Source of the DNA: SW132 sp038150125
GTDB taxonomy: Bacteria > Bacteroidota > Rhodothermia > Balneolales > Balneolaceae
Direction: 5' to 3'
NCBI RefSeq assembly: GCF_038150125.1
Contig: NZ_JBBVMF010000001.1
Coordinates: 327,942 to 391,941, forward strand
DNA length: 64,000 nucleotides
Part shown: piece after piece, positions 1 to 8,409 of the stretch
Numbering within the stretch: position 1 is the stretch's first letter
Layout of the letters: the number at the start of each line of letters is the position of its first letter
Notes under the pieces: generated by a model
Seen by the model: the letters and a program-made list of their open reading frames with translations, nothing else
The model's database searches: none
Told to the model about the DNA's origin: nothing
Program-made: the position numbers and the translations under genes

Positions 1-839
1 TGATTACCCTGGTCAATGAGGGATCCGCTTCTGCAAGTGAAATTGTGAGCGGCGCTATTCAGGATCACGACCGCGGACTCATCGTGGGACGTCGAACATT
101 TGGCAAGGGCCTCGTCCAGCAGCAGTATGAGCTGGTTGATGACAGTAATATCAGGGTTACCATCAGCCGGTACCTCACTCCTTCCGGACGCCTTATTCAA
201 AAACCATTTGAAGGGCGAAATGAAGATTATGCCTATGAAATTTACCACAGAGCTGAAGATGCAACCCTCGACACCCAGGAATTTAAGCAAGACGTGCCCG
301 ATTCTCTTCGATACACCACAACCGGCGGCCGAATTGTCTATGGCGGCGGCGGAATCGTCCCTGACTTTGTAGTACAGGAAGATACAACCGTCTCAGGTGA
401 ACTCTTCAGCTTCCTTATTTCGAACCGGATTGATTTCGACTTCGTTAGAAATTTTCTTGATGAAAACGGCGAGGAGTTCCGGAACCAGTGGGAAGATGAT
501 TTCAGTGATTTCCGGCATAATTTTGAATGGAGTGATGATCAGCGTCAAACACTTCTCACAAAAATGAAGGATAACGGCCTCGTGTTCGACAATTCAATCA
601 GCGAACCTGAGTTTGAAGGTGATACACTTCGAATTTCGGAAGAGACTTACAACGAAAATCTTTGGGTCAATCTCGGGCGAATGAAGGCAGAACTTGCCCG
701 CCAGGTTTGGAGTAGTGATAAGTTCTACTACATCACAAATGACCTCTTTAATGATACCTTAAATGAGGCGATGAAGCTATGGGATGAAGCCGATAAGATC
801 ACTTCAGATTATGCAAGCACAGCCGGTGCAAAACCCTGA
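1..839 (+). CDS. S41 family C-terminal processing peptidase, 3' part only
   Basis: The reading frame is open from base 3, so the gene begins left of the window and only about the last 278 residues are seen. S41 (CtpA/Prc-type) peptidases are envelope serine proteases using a Ser/Lys pair. Both parts are visible: NEGSASASEI carries the nucleophile serine in the first ~15 residues, and GRRTFGKGLVQQ about 25 residues later carries the general-base lysine. The following ~230 residues form the rest of the protease fold (YLTPSGRLIQK, GGGIVPDFVV) and an acidic C-terminal extension typical of Bacteroidota members. A PDZ domain and signal peptide would lie upstream, outside the window. A GTG at 45 is in frame but lies inside the conserved motif and is not a start. 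Family assignment is firm; substrate unknown. Confidence 0.93.
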   Translation, partial: ITLVNEGSASASEIVSGAIQDHDRGLIVGRRTFGKGLVQQQYELVDDSNIRVTISRYLTPSGRLIQKPFEGRNEDYAYEIYHRAEDATLDTQEFKQDVPDSLRYTTTGGRIVYGGGGIVPDFVVQEDTTVSGELFSFLISNRIDFDFVRNFLDENGEEFRNQWEDDFSDFRHNFEWSDDQRQTLLTKMKDNGLVFDNSISEPEFEGDTLRISEETYNENLWVNLGRMKAELARQVWSSDKFYYITNDLFNDTLNEAMKLWDEADKITSDYASTAGAKP

Positions 840-896
840 TCAAAGAATCGCTCAATAAAATAACTTCTGTTTGGGTTTTTCTGACAACTACATTTC

Positions 897-1616
897 CTAA
901 GCCGACCTATCCGGGTCGGCTTTGTTAATGCCAAATTTTACAGCCATCATCATTGCTGCAGTTTCTGCCCTCAGCCGAAAATCGCCGAGCGAGATTCTGC
1001 GGGCATTTTTTCTTTTTAGAAGTTTCTCTTCCCTTTCAGAAAGTCCACCCTCGGGCCCGACAACCATCAATACATCTTCGGTATCCTCTCGACTTAAATC
1101 AACCTTGGTCCCACCATCCACGTCAGCTTGTATGATTTGAGTCCGGGTGAGGTCTCTGTCGAGGACATCATCGAGCGAATCAAACAAACGGACTTTCGGT
1201 AAATAGACCCTGAGAGATTGTTTCATCGCACTTAGAACAGCAGCTTCCACCCGATCAACGCGAACCTTGAATGGTTCTGTGTGATCAGCATGAAAAAGTG
1301 AAATTGAAGAGACACCCAATTCAGTAGCTTTCTCTGCGGCAAACTCAAGCCTGTCACGTTTTCTGATCAGGCCAAGACAAAGTTCTATGTTCAGTTTGGG
1401 TTTGGGAAATCTTTTTTTTTCAAGAATTGATGCACGCAGCTCTCGTTTAAATGCATGTTCAATCAGTCCAGTGTAACGTGTGCCGCACCCGTCCGTAACT
1501 AGTATTTCTTCGCCGATATTTTTTCTCATCACTTTGGCCGCGTGTTGTGCCTCACTTTCCGTGAGTATAATTTCGGTCTCTGAAATTTGTGCTGGTGGAG
1601 CGTAGAACTGGTTCAT
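897..1616 (-). CDS. rsmE: 16S rRNA (uracil1498-N3)-methyltransferase RsmE
   Basis: 239 residues, the normal length for RsmE, a SPOUT-class enzyme that methylates N3 of U1498 in 16S rRNA using S-adenosylmethionine. The N-terminal PUA-like part reads MNQFYAPP with EAQHAAKVMRKNIGEEI. The C-terminal knot holds the family signatures VGPEGGLSEREEKLL and ISLGDFRLRAETAAM, which form the SAM pocket. It starts with an ATG that overlaps the last 4 bases of the upstream BFD-like gene (ATGA), so the two are probably translationally coupled. Its last codons form part of a hairpin shared with the end of the convergent protease gene. Confidence 0.97.
   Translation of the reverse strand: MNQFYAPPAQISETEIILTESEAQHAAKVMRKNIGEEILVTDGCGTRYTGLIEHAFKRELRASILEKKRFPKPKLNIELCLGLIRKRDRLEFAAEKATELGVSSISLFHADHTEPFKVRVDRVEAAVLSAMKQSLRVYLPKVRLFDSLDDVLDRDLTRTQIIQADVDGGTKVDLSREDTEDVLMVVGPEGGLSEREEKLLKRKNARRISLGDFRLRAETAAMMMAVKFGINKADPDRSA
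899..922. terminator. Hairpin between convergent genes
   Basis: A perfect 9-bp stem (AAGCCGACC / GGTCGGCTT) with a 6-nt loop lies at the end of the S41 gene and overlaps the last codons of rsmE on the other strand. Only a short T run follows on either strand, so it may be a weak bidirectional terminator. Confidence 0.4.
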
Positions 1617-1837
1617 ACCTTTTTGCGGCCAACGAATTCCTGGTTTGATATTGGTTTAGGGCTAAAAGATGTTTCCCCCGTTTTAAGCATCTCCTGAACA
1701 TACGGGCGACAGAGTTCACAGTGCCTGCAACACACTTGGTTTTCCTGAAGCTCTTCTACGGTTCCTAAGTTTTCTCTATCCGCAATTTTTTTCACTTCAG
1801 CAAAGGATATATTGCTGCAAATACACCTGTTTACCAT
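1613..1837 (-). CDS. BFD-like [2Fe-2S]-binding domain protein
   Basis: 74 residues with an N-terminal CxC (CICSN, residues 5-7) and a later CCRHCELC cluster, matching the bacterioferritin-associated ferredoxin (BFD/Fer2_BFD) fold, in which four cysteines hold a [2Fe-2S] cluster. BFD domains donate electrons, for example for iron release from bacterioferritin, or act as modules of larger oxidoreductases. No bacterioferritin gene is nearby, so the partner is unknown. It overlaps rsmE by 4 bp and follows the dCTP deaminase gene by 5 bp, giving an apparent three-gene operon. The C-terminal ~20 residues are non-conserved looking. Cysteine spacing makes the domain call good; the physiological role is open. 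Confidence 0.8.
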   Translation of the reverse strand: MVNRCICSNISFAEVKKIADRENLGTVEELQENQVCCRHCELCRPYVQEMLKTGETSFSPKPISNQEFVGRKKV

Positions 1838-1842
1838 ATCGA

Positions 1843-3048
1843 CTACGCCGGACTTTTAAAATGTTTTCCAAGTTTAAGTCCCTGTCCCTGATAGTTGCTC
1901 TTAATTGAGGAGCCATAAGTAAACTCGGGCGTTTCCATGTTGGGTTCAAATCTCATGCTACAAAATGTCTGCCCATCTTCGATTAAAAATGGCACGTCAT
2001 GCGACCGTACCTCGAGAACGGCACGGGCTCCTTTATCCTTGATATCCCCGCCAAATCCGCTGTCAAAAAAACCGGCGTAATGTGTTCGAAGCTCACCGGA
2101 TCCGGTATCGTACGCAATCATTTCAGCGGCAAGGTGTTTCGGAATTCTGCAGCGTTCACGGGATGCAAAAATGTAAAACGCCTCGGGCTCAAGGATCAGA
2201 TGATCCTCGTTCCCGGAATAAATAGGTTCCCAAAAATCGGATATCTCATAGTGGTTGATGTGATCCAGATCGATGAGATCGCGGTGCTTTTTAGCCTTAT
2301 AACCCAAGATATTGTTTGATTCCACCTGCAGATTCACGCTCATAAAAAGCCCGTTATTGACTTTAATTTTGTCCATATCCAAGGGTGACCCATCAGAATT
2401 GAACAGTAACGGATCGGCTCCGTGAATGCGAAGAAGCTCCTCATCAGACAATACCTGTAACCCGTGGCGCAGCCTGAGCTGGTTCAATCTGTGACCGGTT
2501 TTCACTTTGATGGGAAACGATTTTGGTACTACTTCAAGGTACAGATTCCCGTTGTAGCCCGGTTCAATTTCTTCGAAGCGATGCGAATAATCTGTTATTA
2601 CCCGTGTAAAAATATCAAGGCGGCCGGTTGTACTTTTTGGATTGGCTTTAGCCGTCAGATTTTCGTTGGAAATGAGGCGGGCTCGTACGTCAGGTGAACC
2701 GGCAGGCGATGTTTTATTTGTAGAAAAATGGCTTTCCGGCAAATTCAAATTTTCGAGCAGCGGAATAATATATACGCAATTCGGCTCCAGCACAGCGCCA
2801 TCTGTAATAGAAAAGGAATACTGATGAAGCTTGTCAATTTTTTGATGCACTGTTTCGTTTTCCGGTAAAAAGCTGCTCCGGACGCGATATGCCTTCTCCC
2901 CAAGACGAAGGTCGATGGAGTTGGGCTGAAACTGATCTTCTTCAATCGGGTAATCTTCTGAGCCCGAGATGACACCGGCATCGACCAGTTCTTTTAGTTT
3001 TTGAACGGGTAAAATACCTTTGGTTCGCAGTACAATATCCTGCTTCAT
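1843..3048 (-). CDS. dcd: dCTP deaminase, long double-domain type
   Basis: 401 residues, about twice the length of E. coli Dcd. The N-terminal half carries QFQPNSIDLRLGEKAYRV, the trimeric dUTPase/Dcd fold signature, and a middle part with NPKSTTGRLDIFTRV matches the Dcd active-site region. The C-terminal half repeats the fold: EPEAFYIFASRERCRIP, DSGFGGDIKDKGARAVLEVR. This corresponds to the long 2'-deoxycytidine 5'-triphosphate deaminase family (PF06559-like) found in alphaproteobacteria and others. It deaminates dCTP to dUTP for thymidylate synthesis, and the tandem fold probably arose by internal duplication. It leads the operon with the BFD-like gene and rsmE. Whether both halves keep catalytic residues cannot be settled here. 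Confidence 0.88.
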   Translation of the reverse strand: MKQDIVLRTKGILPVQKLKELVDAGVISGSEDYPIEEDQFQPNSIDLRLGEKAYRVRSSFLPENETVHQKIDKLHQYSFSITDGAVLEPNCVYIIPLLENLNLPESHFSTNKTSPAGSPDVRARLISNENLTAKANPKSTTGRLDIFTRVITDYSHRFEEIEPGYNGNLYLEVVPKSFPIKVKTGHRLNQLRLRHGLQVLSDEELLRIHGADPLLFNSDGSPLDMDKIKVNNGLFMSVNLQVESNNILGYKAKKHRDLIDLDHINHYEISDFWEPIYSGNEDHLILEPEAFYIFASRERCRIPKHLAAEMIAYDTGSGELRTHYAGFFDSGFGGDIKDKGARAVLEVRSHDVPFLIEDGQTFCSMRFEPNMETPEFTYGSSIKSNYQGQGLKLGKHFKSPA

Positions 3049-3329
3049 ATTCTTTTAGCGGTCTGTGATCGCGCGTATACTCTGCTATCGAATTCCATCA
3101 CCTTGTGGGCTGTCGACATCAGTAGTCACTTGCCCCTGTTGATGCAGGCAAACAGGTAACGCTTCAGTTATAATTTACGATCAGAAGGTACTAATTTATC
3201 ACTCCATTTTTAAGGTGAAAACCGGTTGTTTAGTTATTTGTTGATTGGTTATTGGGGGTAGCCATTTTTTTAGCTTCAAGCCATCAAATATTTGTGGTTG
3301 AAATCTACAGATGGGAACATATTGATTCT

Positions 3330-4898
3330 CTATTCATCTCTCTTCAACTCAGATAAAAAGGCCTCCGTCGACTCCCGGATCTCTTTTTTTTGCTGATCAG
3401 ATTTTTTGTTATCAAACATATTCACCATAAAATTGACCCGCCCGCTGTCATTAAATGTCTCTCTTTGTTTGTCTACAAAATTCCAGTAGAGGTAGTTAAA
3501 CGGACAGGCATTCTCACCCGTTTTTTGGGTGATGCTGTATTCACAATGTTTGCAGTAATCACTCATCTTGTTGATGTAGTTCCCGCTCGACACATAGGGC
3601 TTTGATGCCAGCACGCCGCCATCAGCAAATGTGCTCATGCCAAGCACATTGGGGAGTTCCACCCATTCATAGGCATCAACATAGGCGAACCAGAACCAGC
3701 GATTAAGTTCACGCGGATCCGTTTCGGTTAGGTTACTAAAATTACTCAGTATCATGAGTCGTTGAATGTGGTGAGAATATCCTTCTTCAATAACTGGCTT
3801 GATGCTCTGCTCCATGCACTTCATCTTGGTTTCTCCGCTCCAAAACATTTCCGGCAGTTTATTGGTGAAACCAAAGTGATTTGCGTCTCTCACATCCGGC
3901 ATCATTGCCTCATAATAAATCCGAATAAATTCACGCCAGCCCAGGATTTGCCGCACAAAGCCCTCAACGGAGTTAAGGCGCGCATCGCCTTCATCATACG
4001 CTTTCAGCGCTTTTCCGCACACTTCCTGCGGCGTCAACAGTCCGCTATTCATGTAGAGCGACAGCTGCGAGTGAAATAGCTGGTGGTCGTCTAGTTTTAA
4101 TGCATCTTCATATGGCCCGAACTCATCAAGCCTCTCTTCAATAAACTGATCCAGCATTTCAAGAGCATCGCTGCGGGTTACGGCGTAGGGAAAGTGTTCA
4201 AGTTTACCGAAGTGATTAGGAAAATAGTCCTCTACCATTTCAATAACCTCTTGCGTGATGCTGTCCGGCTCAATTACGGGGATGTCTGGAACGGGATGAT
4301 TTTTCGGAAGTGACTCCCGGTTTTGATCATCATAATTCCATTCCCCGCCTTCAGGCTCGTCGCCATCCATCAAATAACCTGTTTTACGTCGCATGTCCCT
4401 ATAGAAATATTCCATTCTATACCCGGGTTCAATCTTCTCTGTCCACTCCTCCGGATCAGCAAAAAAGAATGAGTTTGGAATCTCACTCACATCGCAGTCA
4501 AGGGATTCATCAAGGCCGCGCAGACACTGCCTGGAATCCCACTCAGATGGCATCATGTAGGTAAGTTCTCCATCGAAATCCTGTAAAAGGTCTGTAAGCC
4601 CATCATCAAAATGTCCCTTTGTTGAATGATATAAAACAGGAAATCCCTCTTCATAGCATTCAAGAGCAAAATGTCGCATGGCACTCAGCACATAAGTCGC
4701 CTTCATTTTGTGATGCGGAAGCTCCTCCCCTTTTTCACGGCTTTCGATGAAAATCAGGAGCGGATGTTCATCTTTTATCCATGCGGGCCATGCCTCAAGG
4801 TTGAGCTGGTCATGAAGTATGAAAACAGCTTTATCGTGAGATTTGAGATCTGTTTTGCTGAGTTTAGTATCAACCTGAGATAAATATTGTCGGGGCAT
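3330..4898 (-). CDS. Fe-S cluster photolyase/cryptochrome (FeS-BCP, prokaryotic (6-4) type)
   Basis: 522 residues of the deoxyribodipyrimidine photolyase-related family (DPRP). The N-terminal ~140 residues form the Rossmann-like antenna domain (FILHDQLNLEAWP). The C-terminal helical domain binds FAD (GWREFIRIYYEAMMP, LSNFSNLTETDPRELNRWFW). The [4Fe-4S] ligands of the family are present: a cysteine in KMKCMEQSIKPV and three in YCKHCEYSITQKTGENACPF near the C-terminus. Characterised relatives such as Agrobacterium PhrB repair (6-4) photoproducts with blue light; others are cryptochrome-like sensors. The gene is transcribed alone, with ~280 bp to the dcd operon and ~180 bp upstream to the next gene. 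Repair activity is inferred from the family. Confidence 0.92.
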   Translation of the reverse strand: MPRQYLSQVDTKLSKTDLKSHDKAVFILHDQLNLEAWPAWIKDEHPLLIFIESREKGEELPHHKMKATYVLSAMRHFALECYEEGFPVLYHSTKGHFDDGLTDLLQDFDGELTYMMPSEWDSRQCLRGLDESLDCDVSEIPNSFFFADPEEWTEKIEPGYRMEYFYRDMRRKTGYLMDGDEPEGGEWNYDDQNRESLPKNHPVPDIPVIEPDSITQEVIEMVEDYFPNHFGKLEHFPYAVTRSDALEMLDQFIEERLDEFGPYEDALKLDDHQLFHSQLSLYMNSGLLTPQEVCGKALKAYDEGDARLNSVEGFVRQILGWREFIRIYYEAMMPDVRDANHFGFTNKLPEMFWSGETKMKCMEQSIKPVIEEGYSHHIQRLMILSNFSNLTETDPRELNRWFWFAYVDAYEWVELPNVLGMSTFADGGVLASKPYVSSGNYINKMSDYCKHCEYSITQKTGENACPFNYLYWNFVDKQRETFNDSGRVNFMVNMFDNKKSDQQKKEIRESTEAFLSELKRDE

Positions 4899-5040
4899 GT
4901 GTCCGTTTTTACAATGTAAACTGTGTGCTTACCCTGAGTCGTTCCTTCTAATCTAAGGATAGTTTATTTAAACCGAACAATCAGCCCGCCAACGGTGATC
5001 TCCAACCAATTTTCTAGTAGCTATTGACATTTATACTTAT

Positions 5041-5056
5041 TACTACTTTATTAGTA
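5041..5056. promoter_or_regulatory. Candidate BlaI/MecI-type operator
   Basis: A dyad TACTA-N6-TAGTA lies about 25 bp before the first gene of the blaI-blaR1 cluster, in a TAGTA/TACTA-rich stretch (5011-5060). BlaI/MecI repressors recognise dyads of the form TACTAC..GTAGTA, so this is a plausible autoregulatory site. Inferred from the motif and context only. Confidence 0.4.
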
Positions 5057-5081
5057 CTACACCTTTAATAAACCAATACCC

Positions 5082-5552
5082 ATGCGATTCATACTACTTT
5101 TACTATTGATAGCGCTCTCCACAACAACCCTGAGTGCTCAAACCGCTGTCAAGTCAATAGAAACTGCAGAACAAGGCTCTATCGACATTTCAAAGATTGA
5201 AGAACAGTACATAGATGCACTGAATTCAGAGCCTTGTGAGGGAATTTTCAACAACAATCAGGATGAGTTCATCAGCAGCTATCGCCAATTGATTTACGAC
5301 ATCTCATCACACCTCCGCGAAAATGGTTTTAAATTTGAAAGTAATATCCGAATGTTTACCCGCATCTATTTCAACTAAAAGGGGACCATTGACTGCTTTT
5401 TTTACAGCAGCGGTCAGGCAGGATTTAGCAGTGAACAAGAACAACAATTTAACAGCTTGCTTCAGCCCTATCTGAGCGATTATCAATTTTCACAAACAGC
5501 AGACCGGCCCTTTGCTCAATGCAGTCCGGTCGTCTTTGCCGCCGGCAAATAA
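5082..5552 (+). pseudogene. Small secreted protein gene interrupted by an in-frame TAA
   Basis: The frame opens with ATG at 5082 and a clear signal peptide (LLLLLIALSTTTLSAQ), runs 98 codons to TAA at 5376-5378, then continues without another stop in the same frame to TAA at 5550-5552. The downstream part reads KGTIDCFFYSSGQAGF and ends CSPVVFAAGK, which looks like real protein sequence. The intact product would be about 156 residues. I do not recognise a named family; the sequence resembles small secreted proteins encoded beside blaI/blaR1 in Bacteroidota. It lies 31 bp upstream of blaI behind a possible BlaI operator, suggesting it is part of the same regulated unit. Either a recent nonsense mutation, a sequencing error or readthrough explains the stop. 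Confidence 0.7.
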
Positions 5553-5583
5553 ACCCTTCATTAAACCTTAAACCAATTAGCTC

Positions 5584-5961
5584 ATGAGAAAATCATTAAC
5601 ACCCCTTGGCGAAACAGAGATGGAAGTTTTACACCACGTTTGGAACGCAGGTGAAGCGTCCGTTGCCGATATCCGTGAACGGATTCTGGAGGACAGAAAA
5701 GTTGCTTATACCACCATCATGACGGTCATGAAAAATCTTGCTGATAAAGGCTACCTCAAATACAGGAAAGAAGGCATCAGCTACATTTACAGTGCGGCGA
5801 TCGACCCGTCGAATGTGCGCTATAACCTGGTCGACCGATTAGTTGACAAGGTATTTCACGGATCACCAAAAGATTTGGTTCAGACGCTCGTCAAAAATGA
5901 GAACCTGTCAGATAAAGACCGCGAAGAGATTAAAAAACTGATTCAGTCAATGGAGGATTGA
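5584..5961 (+). CDS. blaI: BlaI/MecI/CopY family transcriptional repressor
   Basis: 125 residues, the usual length for the family. An N-terminal winged helix (LTPLGETEMEVLHHVWNAG, VAYTTIMTVMKNLADKGYL) contacts DNA, and a C-terminal helical part (LVDRLVDKVFHG, LSDKDREEIKKLI) dimerises. These repressors block their own operon and are cleaved or released when the membrane protease BlaR1 senses a signal. The next gene, 1 bp downstream, is a BlaR1-type M56 peptidase, completing the pair. No beta-lactamase gene is adjacent, so the regulated target is unknown; the interrupted secreted-protein gene just upstream is the obvious candidate. The symbol reflects family membership, not proven beta-lactam sensing. 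Confidence 0.93.
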   Translation: MRKSLTPLGETEMEVLHHVWNAGEASVADIRERILEDRKVAYTTIMTVMKNLADKGYLKYRKEGISYIYSAAIDPSNVRYNLVDRLVDKVFHGSPKDLVQTLVKNENLSDKDREEIKKLIQSMED

Positions 5962-5962
5962 T

Positions 5963-7909
5963 ATGGACTTTTTCATTCAACAGTTTCAAAACCTCATACA
6001 TTTTGCGTGGCTGCCCGTTTTGATCTGGACTCTCTTTGCCGGTGGCATAACCTTGCTACTTAAAGCTGCGAATAGGATCCACCCGCAATATCACTACCAT
6101 ATTCGTCTGGCGCTGATTATGGGGCTTCCGCTTGGACTGATGTCCGCCTGGCTCGCCGATAAAGCCGCTGCTTACTTTACAGAACCTGCGGCACTCACTA
6201 TTATCTCAATGATTTCACCCATTGAAGTTGGGATTGGACCAAATAACTCCGAGACCTACTCATCCACTGAAATTCTCTTTTTAGTTTGCGGGATGCTGCT
6301 TGTAGCGGGGTTGCTCTGGTATTCAGGATCACGTTTTATCCAGTGGGCTCGCTTGCAGTCTCTCAGACGATCGCTGAACCTTTCTCCGATTTACGACCAT
6401 CCTCAGCTTTCAAGTGATAACAAGCGTCTTGCCAAAGAAACGGGCAAACCGATCCTGATTGGAATTTCCGGACAAGATTACATTCCCGTTACATTTGGTG
6501 TGATGCAGCCAGTCATACTCATTCCGGAATCTCTCACAGACACTCCTCATAAAATGAACCTGGCCATTCGTCATGAGCTGACGCACATACAGCAGCATGA
6601 TTTTGGGACTCATCTGTTTGTGACGGTCATTCAATCGGTGTTCTGGTTCCACCCGCTGGTTCACTTGCTCGCCAATCAAATTGTGGAATATCGCGAGATG
6701 CGCTGCGACAGCCTCATCATTGCCGACAGTTCTGTTTCACGGAAAGAGTACGCCTCTCTCCTGTTTGAGCTTCTGCCAATGCCTAATCTTAACCAAAAAG
6801 TCTCCGTAAACATGGCACAGAAATCATCAAACCTAAAAGAACGAATAGACCGAATAACCCGCCAGTCCGGCAACCAGGTGTACCCGTACCGATCGAGTCT
6901 GACCGTACTTGCAACACTGCTTGTTGCCCTAACTATAGGCATGGCATGTACCGACATGCAAACACAGGCCGTGTTTGATAATGAAGAACTGGACCTGATG
7001 ACCGATGTGGATAAAACCGGTGAGCGCGGCTACCATCAAATATTAATCTTCATGGGTGAAGAGGGACAGTCAGAACGTCACGAAGATGCCATGGCAAAAC
7101 TCAGCAATCTCCGGCCCGAGTATATTGAGTCTATCAATGTGCTCAAAGGAGAAACCGCCACCGAAAAGTATGGCGATCGTGCTAAACACGGAGTTTTAGA
7201 AATACGGACAAAGCAAGATCCAGAGTCTTACAATACTGCGCTGAAAGCACTGGGAATGGAGCCTGAAATGCCACCGACACCACCAAGACCCGGAAGCGGT
7301 GCTTCTGATGAAGGAGATTACTTTGTAGTCGTTGAAGAAATGCCGGAATTGATTGGTGGGCTTTCATCAATTCAGACAAACATCCAGTATCCCGAAATGG
7401 CCCGCCGCGCCGGAATTGAGGGACGCGTTTTTGTTCAGTTCATTGTCAGTGAAAATGGTGACGTAGAGGATGCACGTGTTATTCGTGGTATTGGCGGCGG
7501 TGCTGACGAAGAAGCACTGAGGGCTGTAAGTCAAGCTAAATTTAAGCCCGGTGTACAGCGCGGACAACCTGTTCGGGTTCAGTATTCGCTGCCTGTTGTT
7601 TTTCGATTGGGTAATTCTGCAGAACAAAATGTAGAATCAAATCAGCCTCAGATGTCAAGAAAATCAATGACCTCGAATATCAGTTTTGACAATAATATTA
7701 TTCGTGGTACAGTTACCAACGGTGAAACCGGAGAGCCTCTTTCTGGCACAAATGTGGTAATTGAAGGTACTAATATTGGAACGGTCACAAACAGTAATGG
7801 TGAATTTACTCTTAACTATCAGGAAAGTGATTCTGCGCGGTTGATTATCAGTTACGTTGGATTTGTAACTCAATCTGTTAATTTAATGCAGACAAGACCT
7901 GACAATTAA
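5963..7909 (+). CDS. BlaR1-like M56 metallopeptidase with TonB C-terminal and CarboxypepD-regulatory domains
   Basis: 648 residues. The N-terminal ~330 residues hold four predicted membrane helices (WLPVLIWTLFAGGITLLL, ILFLVCGMLLVAGLLWY, and one near VLATLLVALTIGMACT) and the gluzincin motif HELTHIQQHD at about residue 204, as in BlaR1/MecR1. Instead of a penicillin-binding sensor, the periplasmic part has a TonB-plug-like stretch (EKYGDRAKHGVLEIRTK, ~400), a TonB C-terminal domain (PEMARRAGIEGRVFVQFIV, ~475-555) and a carboxypeptidase-regulatory-like beta domain (GETGEPLSGTNVVIEGTNIG, ~590-640). This architecture is common in Bacteroidota and suggests envelope sensing through a TonB-like module. 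It follows blaI by 1 bp. The product ends PDN-TAA; a further 6 in-frame codons follow before another stop, which may be chance. Confidence 0.9.
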   Translation: MDFFIQQFQNLIHFAWLPVLIWTLFAGGITLLLKAANRIHPQYHYHIRLALIMGLPLGLMSAWLADKAAAYFTEPAALTIISMISPIEVGIGPNNSETYSSTEILFLVCGMLLVAGLLWYSGSRFIQWARLQSLRRSLNLSPIYDHPQLSSDNKRLAKETGKPILIGISGQDYIPVTFGVMQPVILIPESLTDTPHKMNLAIRHELTHIQQHDFGTHLFVTVIQSVFWFHPLVHLLANQIVEYREMRCDSLIIADSSVSRKEYASLLFELLPMPNLNQKVSVNMAQKSSNLKERIDRITRQSGNQVYPYRSSLTVLATLLVALTIGMACTDMQTQAVFDNEELDLMTDVDKTGERGYHQILIFMGEEGQSERHEDAMAKLSNLRPEYIESINVLKGETATEKYGDRAKHGVLEIRTKQDPESYNTALKALGMEPEMPPTPPRPGSGASDEGDYFVVVEEMPELIGGLSSIQTNIQYPEMARRAGIEGRVFVQFIVSENGDVEDARVIRGIGGGADEEALRAVSQAKFKPGVQRGQPVRVQYSLPVVFRLGNSAEQNVESNQPQMSRKSMTSNISFDNNIIRGTVTNGETGEPLSGTNVVIEGTNIGTVTNSNGEFTLNYQESDSARLIISYVGFVTQSVNLMQTRPDN

Positions 7910-7941
7910 GAGTTGTTCGTAGAATTATAGAAATTGCTTAC

Positions 7942-7975
7942 AAAAAGCGAGTTCATACAGGACTCGCTTTTTTTA
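7942..7975 (+). terminator. Rho-independent terminator of the blaI-blaR1 operon
   Basis: AAAAAGCGAGT, 9-nt loop, ACTCGCTTTTTTT: a strong stem with a T run, 33 bp after the blaR1-like stop codon. Confidence 0.85.
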
Positions 7976-8178
7976 TGCCTGCCCTTTTTATTGATTTAGT
8001 AGATTTGTCTTCCAGCTTGGAACAATAATCCCATCATTTTCTTTAATATTAAAGCAACGACGTTGTTTTCTTACGAATTTGAAGCACTTAAAAATTATTT
8101 TCCACATATTTGCAACATTTTCGGAAACATCACGTATCGGCACATTAATCAGGTTTAAACAACGAAGAAGGACCATCT

Positions 8179-8361
8179 ATGGCAGCGAACCTCAAAAAAT
8201 CACGCACAAATAAAATGCTCGCGGGTGTCTGCGGAGGTATTGGAGAATATCTCGGCTGGGATCCTACAATCGTGCGGATTATTTTCCTCATCCTTATATT
8301 CTCATCGTTTGGCACAATGGTGTTATTCTACTTTATCCTGGCGCTCATCATGCCCGACTGA
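8179..8361 (+). CDS. PspC domain membrane protein
   Basis: 60 residues forming one PspC domain. The basic N-terminus (NLKKSRTNKMLAGVCGGIGEYLGW) is the family signature, including GVCGGIGEYLGWDPTIVRI, followed by two hydrophobic stretches (IIFLILIFSSFG and VLFYFILALIMP) likely to span or hairpin in the inner membrane. PspC in E. coli takes part in the phage-shock envelope stress response; stand-alone short PspC proteins are widespread and poorly characterised. No pspA or pspB lies in the window. A 90-bp A+T-rich stretch upstream contains the promoter. Domain assignment is secure, function is inferred. Confidence 0.9.
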   Translation: MAANLKKSRTNKMLAGVCGGIGEYLGWDPTIVRIIFLILIFSSFGTMVLFYFILALIMPD

Positions 8362-8409
8362 CACAGCACCCCATCTTTACAACTCTTTTTATTATTACCC
8401 CGATGCAAT

